This document shows, piece after piece, positions 46,438-55,186 of a stretch of DNA of 64,000 nucleotides; positions within the stretch are counted from its first letter, which is position 1, and each line of letters begins with the position of its first letter. The translations under genes were made by a program, and so were the position numbers. The stretch is taken from positions 1,922,001 to 1,986,000 of the forward strand of contig NZ_JBGCUS010000001.1 in assembly GCF_041415945.1 (NCBI RefSeq), given 5' to 3'. Under the pieces are notes generated by a model. That model was not told the DNA's origin, made no database searches, and saw only the letters and a program-made list of their open reading frames with translations. The stretch comes from Ancylobacter sp. IITR112. GTDB taxonomy: Bacteria > Pseudomonadota > Alphaproteobacteria > Rhizobiales > Xanthobacteraceae.

Positions 46438-46899
46438 ATGACCAACACCCGATTCTGGACGATGGCGGCGCTCGCGGCGTGCGCTTTCCTGACCGTCCCG
46501 GCCCTCGCCCAGCAGCCCCTGGCAAGTCCCCCGGCCAGCGCCCCGGCGAAGCCGCCGGTGGAGGAGCATGTGCCGCCCGGCCCGGCCGGCGGCACCCAGC
46601 CCGCGCCCTCCGCCGCGACTTCGCCCGAAGTTGACCCGGACATGCAGCGCGTCGCCGCCTGCAAGGCGGATGCGCTGGCGAAACTGAAGCAGCGCTCGCC
46701 CTCGGTGGAGGACATCTATATCGACGTGGACGGCCTCACCATCGCCGAGGCCGCGAGCACGCTGGGCGACACGCCGGTCAAGGGCGTGATCATGGGCGAG
46801 GCCTATATTCAACGCGACCGCTCCGACACCGCCAACCGCTTCCTCTGCCTCACCGGCGCAAAGGGCGAGGTGCTGTTCACCTTCTTCACCGAGCGCTGA
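46438..46899 (+). CDS. Secreted protein of unknown function
   Basis: A 153-residue protein. Signal peptide MTNTRFWTMAALAACAFLTV ending at PALA (about residue 25). A Pro-rich linker (residues 27-62) precedes a compact domain with one cysteine pair (VAACKADALAKLKQRSP ... RFLCLTGAKGEVLFTFFTER). Good ribosome site GGGAGCAGACG before ATG 46438. Family not recognised; similar genes occur in related genomes as far as I recall, but this is unchecked. Confidence 0.65.
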   Translation: MTNTRFWTMAALAACAFLTVPALAQQPLASPPASAPAKPPVEEHVPPGPAGGTQPAPSAATSPEVDPDMQRVAACKADALAKLKQRSPSVEDIYIDVDGLTIAEAASTLGDTPVKGVIMGEAYIQRDRSDTANRFLCLTGAKGEVLFTFFTER

Positions 46900-46952
46900 G
46901 GCGCCCGATCCGTGCCCACGGCCGCAGCCAAACCGTCGCGCCGGGATTCCCG

Positions 46953-47405
46953 CTACTCCGCCGCCTTTGCCGCCGCCGCGCGCGCGTCGATCTGATCGAG
47001 CGCGTCGACCACTGCGTCGAAGGTGAGCAAGGTCGAGGCGTGGCGCGCCTTGTAGTCGCGCACCGGCTCCAGCACCTTCAACTCGGCCCAGCGGCCCTCC
47101 GGCGGCGCCCCGTTCTCCTTCAGCATGCGCCGCATCGCCTCGCGCACCGCGCGCAGTTCCTCCGGCGTCGAGCCGATAGCCAGCTCTCCCATCACCGAGG
47201 ATGACGCCTGCCCCAGCGCGCAGGCGCGCACCTCCTGGGCGAAGTCCACCACCACCCCGTCGCGCAGCGCGAGGTCGACGGTGACGGTGGACCCGCAAAG
47301 TTTGGAATGCGCTGTTGCCGTCGCATCGGGCGCCGCCAGCCGGCCGAGCCGTGGTATGTCGGCGGCCAGTTCCAATATCCGGCGATTATAGACGTCGTTC
47401 AGCAT
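46953..47405 (-). CDS. NifU/IscU-like Fe-S cluster scaffold
   Basis: A 150-residue NifU_N-type protein. Ligand residues appear in HSKLCGSTVTVDLAL (Cys) and EVRACALGQASSSVMGELA (Cys), with the third Cys position of IscU not obvious. It begins MLNDVYNRRILELAADIPRL. Standard neighbour of folE in Rhizobiales, where it is annotated as an iron-sulfur cluster assembly scaffold. Confidence 0.85.
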   Translation of the reverse strand: MLNDVYNRRILELAADIPRLGRLAAPDATATAHSKLCGSTVTVDLALRDGVVVDFAQEVRACALGQASSSVMGELAIGSTPEELRAVREAMRRMLKENGAPPEGRWAELKVLEPVRDYKARHASTLLTFDAVVDALDQIDARAAAAKAAE

Positions 47406-47663
47406 AACGGCTCGATCCGTCTGGATAAGGCAGCGAGGCTCCCCGCCCGGCCCGTGCCGCCCGATTGCGGCCGGCCCTGCCTCGCCTATATAGGTGCCGT
47501 GGCCGCTTCGCGAAAGCGACGCGCGCGATCTGACTTCCGGCAGCGACGCGGGGCGGCTATGGTCGGTATGATGCTGATCCGTGGCGGGTATTGGCACGTA
47601 GGACCGATTTGACCGGCACGCCGTCGCGCCCGGCCGCAAATGCGTCGTCGAACGGAGTTCGTC

Positions 47664-48302
47664 ATGGATGCCGTGCTTAAATCGCTGATGCGCAGCGCCC
47701 AGAGCGAGATGGAGGCGTCCGCCGCGCGCCGCCCCTCCCGCGAGGAGGCCGAGGCTGCCGTGCGTACGCTCATCGCCTGGGCAGGCGACGATCCGGCCCG
47801 TGAGGGCCTGCTCGACACGCCCAAGCGCGTGGTGCGTGCCTATGAGGAACTCTACAGCGGCTATCGCGTCGACCCGGAGGCGATCCTCGACCGCACCTTC
47901 GGCGAGATCGGCAATTTCGATGACATGGTGATGGTGCGCGATATCGAGTTCCACTCGCATTGCGAACACCACATGGTGCCGTTCATCGGCAAGGCGCACA
48001 TCGCCTATTTCCCGGTGGAGCGCGTGGTCGGCCTGTCGAAGATCGCCCGCATCGTCGACATCTATGCCCGCCGCCTGCAGACGCAGGAGCACCTGACCTC
48101 GCAGATCATCACCGCGATGGACGAGATTCTTAAGCCGCGCGGCGTCGCCGTGCTGGTGGAGGCCGAGCATATGTGCATGGCGATGCGCGGCGTGCGCAAG
48201 CAGGGCGCGTCCACCGTCACCACCCAGTTCACCGGCGTGTTCCGCGACGATCCGCAGGAGCAGGTTCGCTTCATGAGCCTGCTGCGCGGCCTGCGTCCGT
48301 GA
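47664..48302 (+). CDS. folE: GTP cyclohydrolase I
   Basis: A 212-residue enzyme converting GTP to dihydroneopterin triphosphate for folate/tetrahydrobiopterin-type cofactors. The zinc ligands are in [20 protein letters not shown] (Cys, His) and the later Cys in [32 protein letters not shown] is the family signature. ATG at 47664 follows GGAG; an upstream start at 47640 is weaker. Followed 22 bases later by hisI. Confidence 0.96.
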   Translation: MDAVLKSLMRSAQSEMEASAARRPSREEAEAAVRTLIAWAGDDPAREGLLDTPKRVVRAYEELYSGYRVDPEAILDRTFGEIGNFDDMVMVRDIEFHSHCEHHMVPFIGKAHIAYFPVERVVGLSKIARIVDIYARRLQTQEHLTSQIITAMDEILKPRGVAVLVEAEHMCMAMRGVRKQGASTVTTQFTGVFRDDPQEQVRFMSLLRGLRP

Positions 48303-48324
48303 GCGCGGCCCACAGAAAGCTTGC

Positions 48325-48825
48325 ATGACCGATATTTCCTTCGCACCGCGCGGCAGCAAGGCGGACATCGAGGAGGGTGATCGCCTCTCTCCGAAATTTG
48401 ACGCGGATGGGCTCGTCACCGCCGTGACCGTCGATGCCGATGACGGCACGGTGCTGATGGTTGCGCATATGAACGCGCAAGCGCTGGCGCTGACCATCGA
48501 GACCGGCGTCGCCCATTATTTCAGCCGTTCGCGCGGGCGGCTGTGGAAGAAGGGCGAGGAAAGCGGCCATCTCCAGCATGTGGTGGAATTGCGCGTCGAT
48601 TGCGACCAGGACGCGGTGGTGCTGCGCGTGCGCATGCCCCCGCTCGGTCCCGGCGTGCCGGGCGCGGCCTGCCATACCGGGCACCGCTCCTGCTTCTTCC
48701 GCTCCGTGCCGCTGGGGGCTGCGCCGACGCCGGACCTCTCGCTGACCGTCAATGACGACGGCAAGCTGTTCGACCCCGCAACCGTCTATGGCCTCGCCAG
48801 CAAGACGGAAACGCCGCGCTTCTAG
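48325..48825 (+). CDS. hisI: Phosphoribosyl-AMP cyclohydrolase
   Basis: A 166-residue histidine-biosynthesis enzyme opening the purine ring of PR-AMP. Core motif [20 protein letters not shown], metal ligands in RVDCDQDAV and [11 protein letters not shown]. There is no HisE fusion. A C-terminal extension of about 35 residues follows the core. Confidence 0.95.
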   Translation: MTDISFAPRGSKADIEEGDRLSPKFDADGLVTAVTVDADDGTVLMVAHMNAQALALTIETGVAHYFSRSRGRLWKKGEESGHLQHVVELRVDCDQDAVVLRVRMPPLGPGVPGAACHTGHRSCFFRSVPLGAAPTPDLSLTVNDDGKLFDPATVYGLASKTETPRF

Positions 48826-48844
48826 AGGCTCCGCCCCTTCAGCC

Positions 48845-48971
48845 GTCATCCCGGCCGAAGGCCAAGCCGTATAGAGCCGGGATCGCCATCCCCTCCCCCA
48901 GGCACAGCAAGAGCCGGCATCGCTCCATACCGCCCAAGATCCCGGATCGGCCTGCGGCCGTCCGGGATGAC
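48845..48971. repeat. Intergenic palindromic repeat, copy 2
   Basis: A 127-bp version of the repeat with an internal extra segment (about 48885-48930). It begins GTCATCCCGGCC and ends GTCCGGGATGAC; the right arm is identical to copy 1 over more than 25 bases. It lies between the convergent hisI and CBS-domain genes. Confidence 0.85.
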
Positions 48972-48989
48972 GCCCTGTGGCGCGGGGGC

Positions 48990-49421
48990 TCACGCCGAGA
49001 GAATGTATTCCCGCATGGCGTGGCTCTCGCGTTCCATCTCGGCGAGGCGCTCCTTCACCACGTCACCGATGGAGATGATGCCGATCAGCTTGCCGCCCTG
49101 CACAACGGGCAGATGGCGGAAGCGCCCGGCGGTCATGTGCTCCATGATCTGGTGCACGGTCTCGTTGCCCTCGCAGGTCACGACGCGCGAGGTCATCACC
49201 GAGGCGACGCTGTCGTCCAGCCGGCCGGGGCCGTCGAGCCCGACCACGCGCACCACGTCGCGCTCCGACAGGATGCCGATCACCCGCCGCTCCGGGTCCG
49301 TCACCACGATGGCGCCGATGCGCTTGCTCGCCAGCAGCTCCGTCGCCTCGCGCAGCGTCGCCTCCGGGGCGATCGTCTGAACGTCAAAGCCCTTTTCCTC
49401 AAGAATGGTCCGAACCGTCAT
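48990..49421 (-). CDS. CBS-domain protein
   Basis: A 143-residue protein consisting of two CBS motifs: ATLREATELLASKRIGAIVV with GILSERDVVR, and NETVHQIMEHMTAGRFRHLP with IISIGDVVK. Such stand-alone pairs bind adenine nucleotides and act as sensors; the partner is unknown. ATG at 49421 with a GGAG-type site (GGAAGGAGG). Confidence 0.92.
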   Translation of the reverse strand: MTVRTILEEKGFDVQTIAPEATLREATELLASKRIGAIVVTDPERRVIGILSERDVVRVVGLDGPGRLDDSVASVMTSRVVTCEGNETVHQIMEHMTAGRFRHLPVVQGGKLIGIISIGDVVKERLAEMERESHAMREYILSA

Positions 49422-49577
49422 GCAAGCCTCCTTCCCGGAATGCGGCACGGCCGGAACGCGCTCGGTCCGCCGCCCGCTCATTCGGCTTCTTCCCGCGGAA
49501 GCGGGCGAGCCATCGGGCAATGATCCGCTTTAACCCTGCGGCAGGCAAGGGGCGGCAGGCCAATCGCTGCGGCGGAC

Positions 49578-50378
49578 TCAGAAGGTTGAGGTGCGAGAAT
49601 AGCCGCCGCCGCCCGGACGGCGCCGGACCGGGTCGAACAGCGGGAAAGCCAGCAGGCCGGCGAGAAAGCCACCCATATGCGCCTGCCAGGCGATGCTGCC
49701 CTCGACGAGGCCGGCCGGCTCGCCAAGGCCGAAGGCGAGATTGATGACGAACCACACGACCACGAAGCCGATCACCCGGCGGTCGCGCAGCACCTGCATC
49801 AGCGGCGGGGCCGGCATGTGCAGCGCCGGGTCCATCACCCCCGGGCGCCAGGCGCCGCGCCCGCCATCGGCGAACATGAAGCGCAGCGCCGCCGCCATGC
49901 AGCCCGACACCGCGGCCGAGGCGCCGATCATCGGCACCAGTTCGCCCTCATGGGTGAGAAGATGCAGCCCTGCCCCCGCCGCCGCCGTAGCGGCGAAGAA
50001 GGCGAGGAAGCGCGCCATGCCGAAGCGGCGCGCCACCGGCGTGCCGAAAGCCAGCATCCACAAAAGGTTCAGGCCGACATGGGCCCAGCCGCCATGCAGG
50101 AAGGCATAGCTGACGAAGGTCCATATATCCGCCGCCATCCCGCCCGGCAGCACGCCCTCCGCCAGCACGGAGGGGTCGTAGCGGGCGGGAATGAAGGCGA
50201 ACAGCGCGAGAATCTCGATGCCGGTCTCCACATCCACCCAGTCGCGGACAAGCTGGATGAGCAGCATCGCCGCCGCCAGCACGGTAATCACCGGCGGCAC
50301 GTTGAGAATGGGTTCGCGTCTATGGGCGGCAAGGCGGGGCGGTTCGAGCACACCGCTCACATAGGCGTCCGCGCGCAT
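49578..50378 (-). CDS. Rhomboid family intramembrane serine protease
   Basis: A 266-residue membrane protein with six hydrophobic helices. The catalytic Ser is in MIGASAAVSGCMAAAL and the His in IAWQAHMGGFLAG. The usual GxSG reads GASA here, with the second glycine replaced, a variant also seen in other alphaproteobacterial rhomboids. HGGWAHVGLNLLWMLAFG is the loop-1 family motif. The substrate is unknown. Confidence 0.93.
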   Translation of the reverse strand: MRADAYVSGVLEPPRLAAHRREPILNVPPVITVLAAAMLLIQLVRDWVDVETGIEILALFAFIPARYDPSVLAEGVLPGGMAADIWTFVSYAFLHGGWAHVGLNLLWMLAFGTPVARRFGMARFLAFFAATAAAGAGLHLLTHEGELVPMIGASAAVSGCMAAALRFMFADGGRGAWRPGVMDPALHMPAPPLMQVLRDRRVIGFVVVWFVINLAFGLGEPAGLVEGSIAWQAHMGGFLAGLLAFPLFDPVRRRPGGGGYSRTSTF

Positions 50379-50591
50379 GGCGGCAAGGCCGCGCGACGCG
50401 GCGCCGGCGGGAAAGCCGTTTCCACCGGCTTAAACGGCGTGATGAACAGTTTGCCTATTGCGATGGTTAACGCCAATAAAAAACCTATTAACAGTCTCTG
50501 TCCAGCGTAGTGATGAATCGTCGTCATCGCTTAGACGGGTATAAAATCCTTGGCGCTAAGCTCTCCCTCAGTGACAGGGATGAGGTACGCG

Positions 50592-51248
50592 ATGAAAAAG
50601 AGGCTCGAACGGGCCCTTCTCGCGGCGGGTCAGGCGGTTCTTGCCGCCGCAATGGCGGCGGTGCTGACGCCCGCCGAGCCCGCGCAGGCGGAGAAGACGG
50701 TGGCGATGCTGTCCAGCCTCGCCGCCAATATGGTGGCGGGCGCGCAGACCAGCGTGCCGATGGGCTATTTCCAGTTCTGCGCCGAGCACCCCGCCGAGTG
50801 CGGATCGAAGGGCGGAACGGGCGGCAAGGTGGCGCTCACCGAAGCCAATTTCGCTCAGTTGCGGGAGGTCAACGACTCCATTAACGGCCGAATCCAGCCG
50901 ATGACCGATCTCGAACATTATGGCGAGATCGAACGCTGGACCTATCCGGAGGACGGATTCGGCGATTGCGAGGACTATGTCCTGCTCAAGCGCCGCACGC
51001 TGGTCGAACTCGGCTGGCCGGCCGACACGCTGCTCGTCACCGTGGTGCGCGACCGCAAGGGCGACGGTCACGCCGTGCTCACCGTTGTGACCGACCGCGG
51101 CGACCTCGTCCTCGACAATCAGGAAGCGGCTATCGTGCTGTGGCATGAAACCGGCTACCGCTTCGTCAAGCGGCAGGCGCAGGCGGACACGGACAGTTGG
51201 GTCTCGCTCGGCGACGTGCTAGCGCCGCTCTCGGTCGGGCGGAACTGA
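50592..51248 (+). CDS. Transglutaminase-like cysteine peptidase (DUF920, LapG-like)
   Basis: A 218-residue secreted protein. Signal peptide: MKKRLERALLAAGQAVLAAA to about AQA (residue 34). The catalytic triad fits: Cys in GFGDCEDYVLLKRR, His in GDGHAVLTVVT and Asp in LVLDNQ. LapG-type members cleave large adhesins in the periplasm; no lap adhesin gene is near. ATG at 50592 was chosen for the signal peptide; the frame is open to 50550. Confidence 0.9.
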   Translation: MKKRLERALLAAGQAVLAAAMAAVLTPAEPAQAEKTVAMLSSLAANMVAGAQTSVPMGYFQFCAEHPAECGSKGGTGGKVALTEANFAQLREVNDSINGRIQPMTDLEHYGEIERWTYPEDGFGDCEDYVLLKRRTLVELGWPADTLLVTVVRDRKGDGHAVLTVVTDRGDLVLDNQEAAIVLWHETGYRFVKRQAQADTDSWVSLGDVLAPLSVGRN

Positions 51249-51275
51249 TCCCTCGGCGGCGGCGCAGCGGGCGGA

Positions 51276-51806
51276 TCAGTCCACCCGCTTCAACCCGTCG
51301 GCAAAGCGCCGCCAGTTGCGCACATAATGCGCGGCGGTGCCGTGGATGCGCTTTTCCATCGCCGCGTCGAGCGTGCGGATCACCTTGCCCGGCGCCCCGA
51401 CGATCAGGGAATTGTCGGGATATTCCTTGCCCTCGGTGATGAGGGCGCCCGCCCCCACCAGGCAGTTGCGGCCGATCTTGGCGCCGTTGAGAATCGTCGC
51501 CCCCATGCCGACCAGACTGTTGGCGCCGATGCTGCAGCCATGCAGCATCGCCTTGTGGCCGATGGTGCAGTCTTCGCCGATCGTCATGGGGAAGCCGGGG
51601 TCGGTGTGCAGCACGCACAGTTCCTGGATATTCACCCGGGCGCCGAGCGTGATCCGCTCATTGTCGCCGCGGATGACCGAGCCGAACCACACGCTTGCCT
51701 CGTCGCCCACAAAGATATTGCCGATGAGTTCGGCGGTGGGGGCGATCCAGAAGCGGCCGAGCGCCGGGAGTTCCGGCGCCACCCCGTCAAGCGCGTAGAC
51801 CGGCAT
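51276..51806 (-). CDS. Gamma carbonic anhydrase-like protein
   Basis: A 176-residue left-handed beta-helix protein (hexapeptide repeats: [39 protein letters not shown]). Metal-binding His residues would be in VLHTDPG and IGHKAMLHG. YrdA/CaiE-like proteins share this fold, so enzyme activity is not certain. It is transcribed with the DUF3126 gene upstream (5-base gap). Confidence 0.9.
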   Translation of the reverse strand: MPVYALDGVAPELPALGRFWIAPTAELIGNIFVGDEASVWFGSVIRGDNERITLGARVNIQELCVLHTDPGFPMTIGEDCTIGHKAMLHGCSIGANSLVGMGATILNGAKIGRNCLVGAGALITEGKEYPDNSLIVGAPGKVIRTLDAAMEKRIHGTAAHYVRNWRRFADGLKRVD

Positions 51807-51811
51807 CGCCG

Positions 51812-52066
51812 TCAGTCCTCGAGATCGGTGTCGAGAATGGCCATCTGGAAATTATAGGAGAGATCGCCGTCCTCCTTGTCCTCGAACAGGACGCCGATGA
51901 ACTCGTCGCCGAGATAGACCTCGGCCGAATCCTTCTTCTTCGGCCGCGCGACGACGCGAAGCTGGGTGTTGGTGAACAGGCGCCGCATATAGGTCTGGAC
52001 GCGCTCCAGGTCCTTCTTTTCCAAGTCCGTGCTCCCAGAGGGTTGATCGGGCGGCAGGCTTGCCAT
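51812..52066 (-). CDS. DUF3126 family protein
   Basis: An 84-residue protein typical of Alphaproteobacteria. Core: [20 protein letters not shown], then [20 protein letters not shown] and [14 protein letters not shown]. Function unknown. Family members are often shorter (about 70 residues); the first 14 residues here may not be coding. Confidence 0.85.
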   Translation of the reverse strand: MASLPPDQPSGSTDLEKKDLERVQTYMRRLFTNTQLRVVARPKKKDSAEVYLGDEFIGVLFEDKEDGDLSYNFQMAILDTDLED

Positions 52067-52137
52067 GCCGCGACGGCCGGCGCAACCGTCGCCGGCACAA
52101 TCGGCTGTTCACACCGGCGCGGGGCGAGGCGCGCGGC

Positions 52138-52998
52138 TCAGATCGCCTCGCCGAGAAAGGTCGGCATGTCGGCGAACTGGTCGAACATCTGGTCCATGCT
52201 GCGCGAGGGCTCGGCACAGCCGGCCTCCCCGACCACCTTGGCCGGCACCCCCGCCACGGTTGTGCGCGCCGGCACGGGCTTCAGCACCACCGAGCCGGCG
52301 GCGACGCGGGCGCAATGGCCGACTTCGATATTGCCGAGCACCTTGGCCCCCGCGCCCAGCAGCACGCCATGGCGGATCTTCGGGTGCCGGTCGCCATGCT
52401 CCTTGCCGGTGCCCCCGAGCGTCACGCCCTGCAGCACCGAGACATTGTCCTCGATCACCGCCGTCTCGCCCACCACGATGCCGGTGGCATGGTCAAAGAA
52501 GATGCCGCGCCCGAACGGTGCCGCCGGGTTGATGTCGACCTGGTTCACCGCCGAGGAGCGGCTCTGCAGATAGAGCGCGAAATCGGTGCGCCCGTTCTTC
52601 CACAGCCAATGAGCCAGACGGTGGGTCTGGATGGCGTGAAAGCCCTTGTAATAGAGCAAGGGCTGGATCGCCCGGTCGGTGGCCGGGTCGCGGTCGAGCA
52701 CGGCAACGATGTCGGCGCGGATGGCGACGCCAAGCCCCGGATCGTCGGCCGCCGCTTCCTCGAAAGCCTGGCGGATGATGTCCGCCGGCACATCGCCGTG
52801 GTCGAGCCGCTGGGCGATGCGGTGCGCCACCGCCCGCTCCAGCGAGGTGTGATAGAGCACGGTGGAATAGACGAAGCTCGCCAGCGCCGGCTCGCGCTGG
52901 GTGATGGCCTCGGCCTCTGCGCGGATGCGGGCCCAGACCGGATCGACCTTGTCGAGCGCGCGCGGCGCCTCGGTGCGCTGGAGAGAGTTCACTGCCAT
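52138..52998 (-). CDS. cysE: Serine O-acetyltransferase
   Basis: A 286-residue enzyme making O-acetylserine for cysteine synthesis. N-terminal helical SATase domain (EAITQREPALASFVYSTVLY, LARL-type helices) and C-terminal hexapeptide helix with DHATGIVVGETAVIEDNVSV and GVTLGGTGKEHGDRHPKI, where the catalytic His/Asp lie. The tail beyond residue 245 is longer than in E. coli and lacks a clear terminal Ile for CysK docking. The next upstream gene is the toxin-antitoxin pair. Confidence 0.96.
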   Translation of the reverse strand: MAVNSLQRTEAPRALDKVDPVWARIRAEAEAITQREPALASFVYSTVLYHTSLERAVAHRIAQRLDHGDVPADIIRQAFEEAAADDPGLGVAIRADIVAVLDRDPATDRAIQPLLYYKGFHAIQTHRLAHWLWKNGRTDFALYLQSRSSAVNQVDINPAAPFGRGIFFDHATGIVVGETAVIEDNVSVLQGVTLGGTGKEHGDRHPKIRHGVLLGAGAKVLGNIEVGHCARVAAGSVVLKPVPARTTVAGVPAKVVGEAGCAEPSRSMDQMFDQFADMPTFLGEAI

Positions 52999-53154
52999 GT
53001 TTCAATCCTCGCCTGCCGCCCGCGGGCGGCGGCCAGATGTCCCAAGTTGGGGTGAGCCTAGCACAGGCACCCGCGCCGGCCTACGTCGCCGGGATTGCAG
53101 GAATGCATTGTCGCGCGCAGTCACTGGGAGCGTCACCAGCGGAGCCGACACGGC

Positions 53155-53207
53155 CGGAATCGAGATATCAGCTTTCCCACGCAAGCGATTCATCCGACTC
53201 CGATTAT
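53155..53207 (+). repeat. Degenerate direct repeat, copy A
   Basis: Begins CGGAATCGAGAT and contains ATCCGACTCCGATT. About three quarters identical to copy B, 119 bp downstream, with one gap. Confidence 0.6.
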
Positions 53208-53273
53208 TCCGTCAGAGCGACCTCACGCCGCCGGCGCCGGCGCCGGGAAGGGCACTATGGCATCGACGCGCGG

Positions 53274-53326
53274 CGGAATCGAAATGTGAGCATTGCCCGA
53301 TAAACCGCTTATACGACTCTGATTTT
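53274..53326 (+). repeat. Degenerate direct repeat, copy B
   Basis: Begins CGGAATCGAAAT and contains ATACGACTCTGATT. The preceding bases (CGACGCGCGG) also resemble those before copy A (CGACACGG). Confidence 0.6.
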
Positions 53327-53342
53327 GGCCAACCCAACGCGC

Positions 53343-53642
53343 TCACGCCGCGCTTTTGGGCGTCACCGTGAGGGTGAGCCCGAGCGCCCGAACCACACCG
53401 AGCAGCGTGGAAAGACGCGGATCCCCCTCCGCGCTCAGCGCCTTGTACAGCGCCTCGCGGGTCACGCCGGCCTCCCTCGCCACCTTGGTCATGCCCTTGG
53501 AGCGGGCAATCGCGCCGAGCATCGTGGCGATCACCACCGGATCACCATCTTCGAACGCTGCCTCCAGATAGGCGGCCACATCTTCGGCCGTCTCGATATG
53601 GTCCGCAGGATCCCACTTGGTCGTCTCCAACGCCATGGTCAT
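53343..53642 (-). CDS. Addiction-module antidote (HTH), partner of the toxin upstream
   Basis: A 99-residue helix-turn-helix antitoxin: IARSKGMTKVAREAGVTREA then LYKALSAEGDPRLSTLLGVV and ALGLTLTVTP, the pattern of the TIGR02684 antidote family. The ATG at 53642 overlaps the toxin stop (ATGA). The toxin-first order is HigBA-like. It should bind both the toxin and the operators before the toxin gene. Confidence 0.92.
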   Translation of the reverse strand: MTMALETTKWDPADHIETAEDVAAYLEAAFEDGDPVVIATMLGAIARSKGMTKVAREAGVTREALYKALSAEGDPRLSTLLGVVRALGLTLTVTPKSAA

Positions 53643-53932
53643 TCCTCCCATTCGGCCGCGAGGCGGGTGGCGAACGATATGTCGCGGGCCTGCGTGCGCT
53701 TGTCGCCGCCCGCGAGCAGGATCACCAATTCCGTCCCGCGCCAGGTGAAGTACAGCCGGTAACCCGGCCCGTAGTCGATCCGAAGTTCGCTGATGCTTCC
53801 TACACGCTTGGCATCGCCGACATTGCCGCCGGCAAGACGGACGATGCGCGTGTCGATCCGCGCCCGGGCCTGCCTGTCCCTGAGGCCACGGAACCAGGCA
53901 ACAAACTCCGCCGTCTGCCGCACCTCGATCAT
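53639..53932 (-). CDS. RelE/ParE-superfamily toxin (TIGR02683 killer protein)
   Basis: A 97-residue toxin: MIEVRQTAEFVAWFRGLRD, then RIVRLAGGNVGDAKRVG, ELRIDYGPGYRLYFTWRG and LLAGGDKRTQARDI. These match the conserved core of the killer-protein family, and the C-terminal basic and acidic pattern is kept. By family it is an mRNA interferase or gyrase inhibitor; which cannot be decided from sequence. Two near-identical operators lie directly upstream. Confidence 0.92.
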   Translation of the reverse strand: MIEVRQTAEFVAWFRGLRDRQARARIDTRIVRLAGGNVGDAKRVGSISELRIDYGPGYRLYFTWRGTELVILLAGGDKRTQARDISFATRLAAEWEE

Positions 53933-53936
53933 GAAT

Positions 53937-53952
53937 GTGAACTATAGTTTAC
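53937..53952. promoter_or_regulatory. Toxin-antitoxin operator A
   Basis: GTGAACTATAGTTTAC, a 16-base near-palindrome (14 of 16 symmetric), 4 bases before the toxin start. Half-sites GTRAAC match operator B. Confidence 0.75.
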
Positions 53953-53964
53953 ATAGCGAGTCCT

Positions 53965-53980
53965 GTAAACGCGAGTTCAC
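53965..53980. promoter_or_regulatory. Toxin-antitoxin operator B
   Basis: GTAAACGCGAGTTCAC, with the same GTRAAC arms as operator A and a centre-to-centre distance of 28 bp (near three helical turns). It overlaps the stop codon of the hydrolase gene. Confidence 0.75.
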
Positions 53981-54729
53981 CCCTGCTCGCTCAAAAACGC
54001 CAGCACCGCCTCCTTGAACACCTTGTCGCCCACCGCGCGCATGTGATCGCGGTCAGGGATATCGACCGCCCGGGCGCCTGATATCAGCGCGGCGAGTGGG
54101 GCGGCGGCACCGGACACCTCGTCGCGGGTGCCGACCGCGATCAGCGTCGGCACGGCGATCCGCATCACTTCCTCGCGGCTCAGCGTGCGGCGGGAGCCGA
54201 CGATGCAGGCGGCGAGCGCCTCGCGGTCGCTCTTGGTCTGGTCGGCGAAGGCACGGAACATGCGGCCCATCGGGTCGGTCACGTCGTCGAGGCTGGGAGC
54301 GCGTAGTGCATCGGCGATGGTGATGGGCAGGCCGGCGCCAGCGATGAGGTGAATGCCGATGCCGCCCAGCACCAGCGCGCGCACCCGCTCCGGCGCGGTC
54401 AGCGCGGCGCAGGCGCTGATGCGCCCGCCCATCGAATAGCCCATGAGGTCGACCCGGCCGAGGCCGAGATGCTGGATCAGCGCCAGCACGTCACGCGCCA
54501 TCAGCCAGGGATCGTACAGCTCGGGCTGATAGAGCTTGGCGGAGGCGCCGTGGCCGCGATTGTCGAGCGCGATCACCCGCCGCCCGGCCCCGGTCAGGGT
54601 CGAGACCCAGCCCGGCCCGACCCAGTTGATCTCCTTGGTCGAGCCGAAGCCGTGCACCAGCACGATCGGCTCGCCCTCTCCCTCGTCGAGATAGGCGAAT
54701 TCGATACCGTCATGGGAGAAGGTCGGCAT
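53977..54729 (-). CDS. Alpha/beta-fold hydrolase
   Basis: A 250-residue hydrolase. Oxyanion region VHGFGSTKEINW, nucleophile elbow GYSMGGR (Ser), Asp in VGTRDEVSG and His in IPDRDHMRAVGD. Substrate unknown. It ends only 44 bases before the toxin gene, on the same strand, with the operators inside that gap. Confidence 0.92.
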   Translation of the reverse strand: MPTFSHDGIEFAYLDEGEGEPIVLVHGFGSTKEINWVGPGWVSTLTGAGRRVIALDNRGHGASAKLYQPELYDPWLMARDVLALIQHLGLGRVDLMGYSMGGRISACAALTAPERVRALVLGGIGIHLIAGAGLPITIADALRAPSLDDVTDPMGRMFRAFADQTKSDREALAACIVGSRRTLSREEVMRIAVPTLIAVGTRDEVSGAAAPLAALISGARAVDIPDRDHMRAVGDKVFKEAVLAFLSEQG

Positions 54730-54797
54730 GGCGCGCTCCGTTCAGGGAGCGCGCACGCTAATCAGCCCGCCCCGCCCTGCCAACCCGCCGCAACGGG

Positions 54798-55166
54798 TCA
54801 GCCCGGCTTCTTCAGCGCCTTGTCGTTGCGGCAGCGCGACAGCGGCAGGATCGTGCCGGAATAGATGCGTGTGATGTTCATCGCCGCCTTGTCGGTATCG
54901 ACGCTGAGGCAGGCGCAGCCATAGCCGTAGCCGTTGGGCTGCAGCTTCACATATTGCTTGGCGTCGAAATCAGGGGCGTTGTCGAAGCCTTCCGCCTCCA
55001 TGCCGGCCTGCGAGCGCATCCACCAGTCGCCGTCGCGGTCGGAGAGATACCAGTTGCCCGGCGTCGGGTTCACATACCAGCCGCAGCGGTTTTCCGCCGC
55101 GCCGGCTGGGAGGGCGATGGCCGCGAGCGCGGCCAGCGAACTCAGCGTCAGCAGGAAACGGCGCAT
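54798..55166 (-). CDS. Secreted DUF4087-like protein
   Basis: A 122-residue protein with signal peptide MRRFLLTLSSLAALAAIALP (cleavage after AGA, residue 23). The mature part starts ENRCGWYVNPTPGNWYLSDR, with GWWMRSQ-like aromatic residues, and a CAC pair in YGYGCACLSVDTD. Matches the DUF4087 pattern as I recall it; no function is known. Confidence 0.8.
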   Translation of the reverse strand: MRRFLLTLSSLAALAAIALPAGAAENRCGWYVNPTPGNWYLSDRDGDWWMRSQAGMEAEGFDNAPDFDAKQYVKLQPNGYGYGCACLSVDTDKAAMNITRIYSGTILPLSRCRNDKALKKPG

Positions 55167-55186
55167 CGGTATCTCCTCGGCAAGCC

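Larger units (their letters stand above)
52999..53342. other. 344-base gap with a degenerate direct repeat
   Basis: No gene is supported. It includes the cysE promoter region and two related segments at 53155 and 53274 (see the repeats). Confidence 0.5.
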
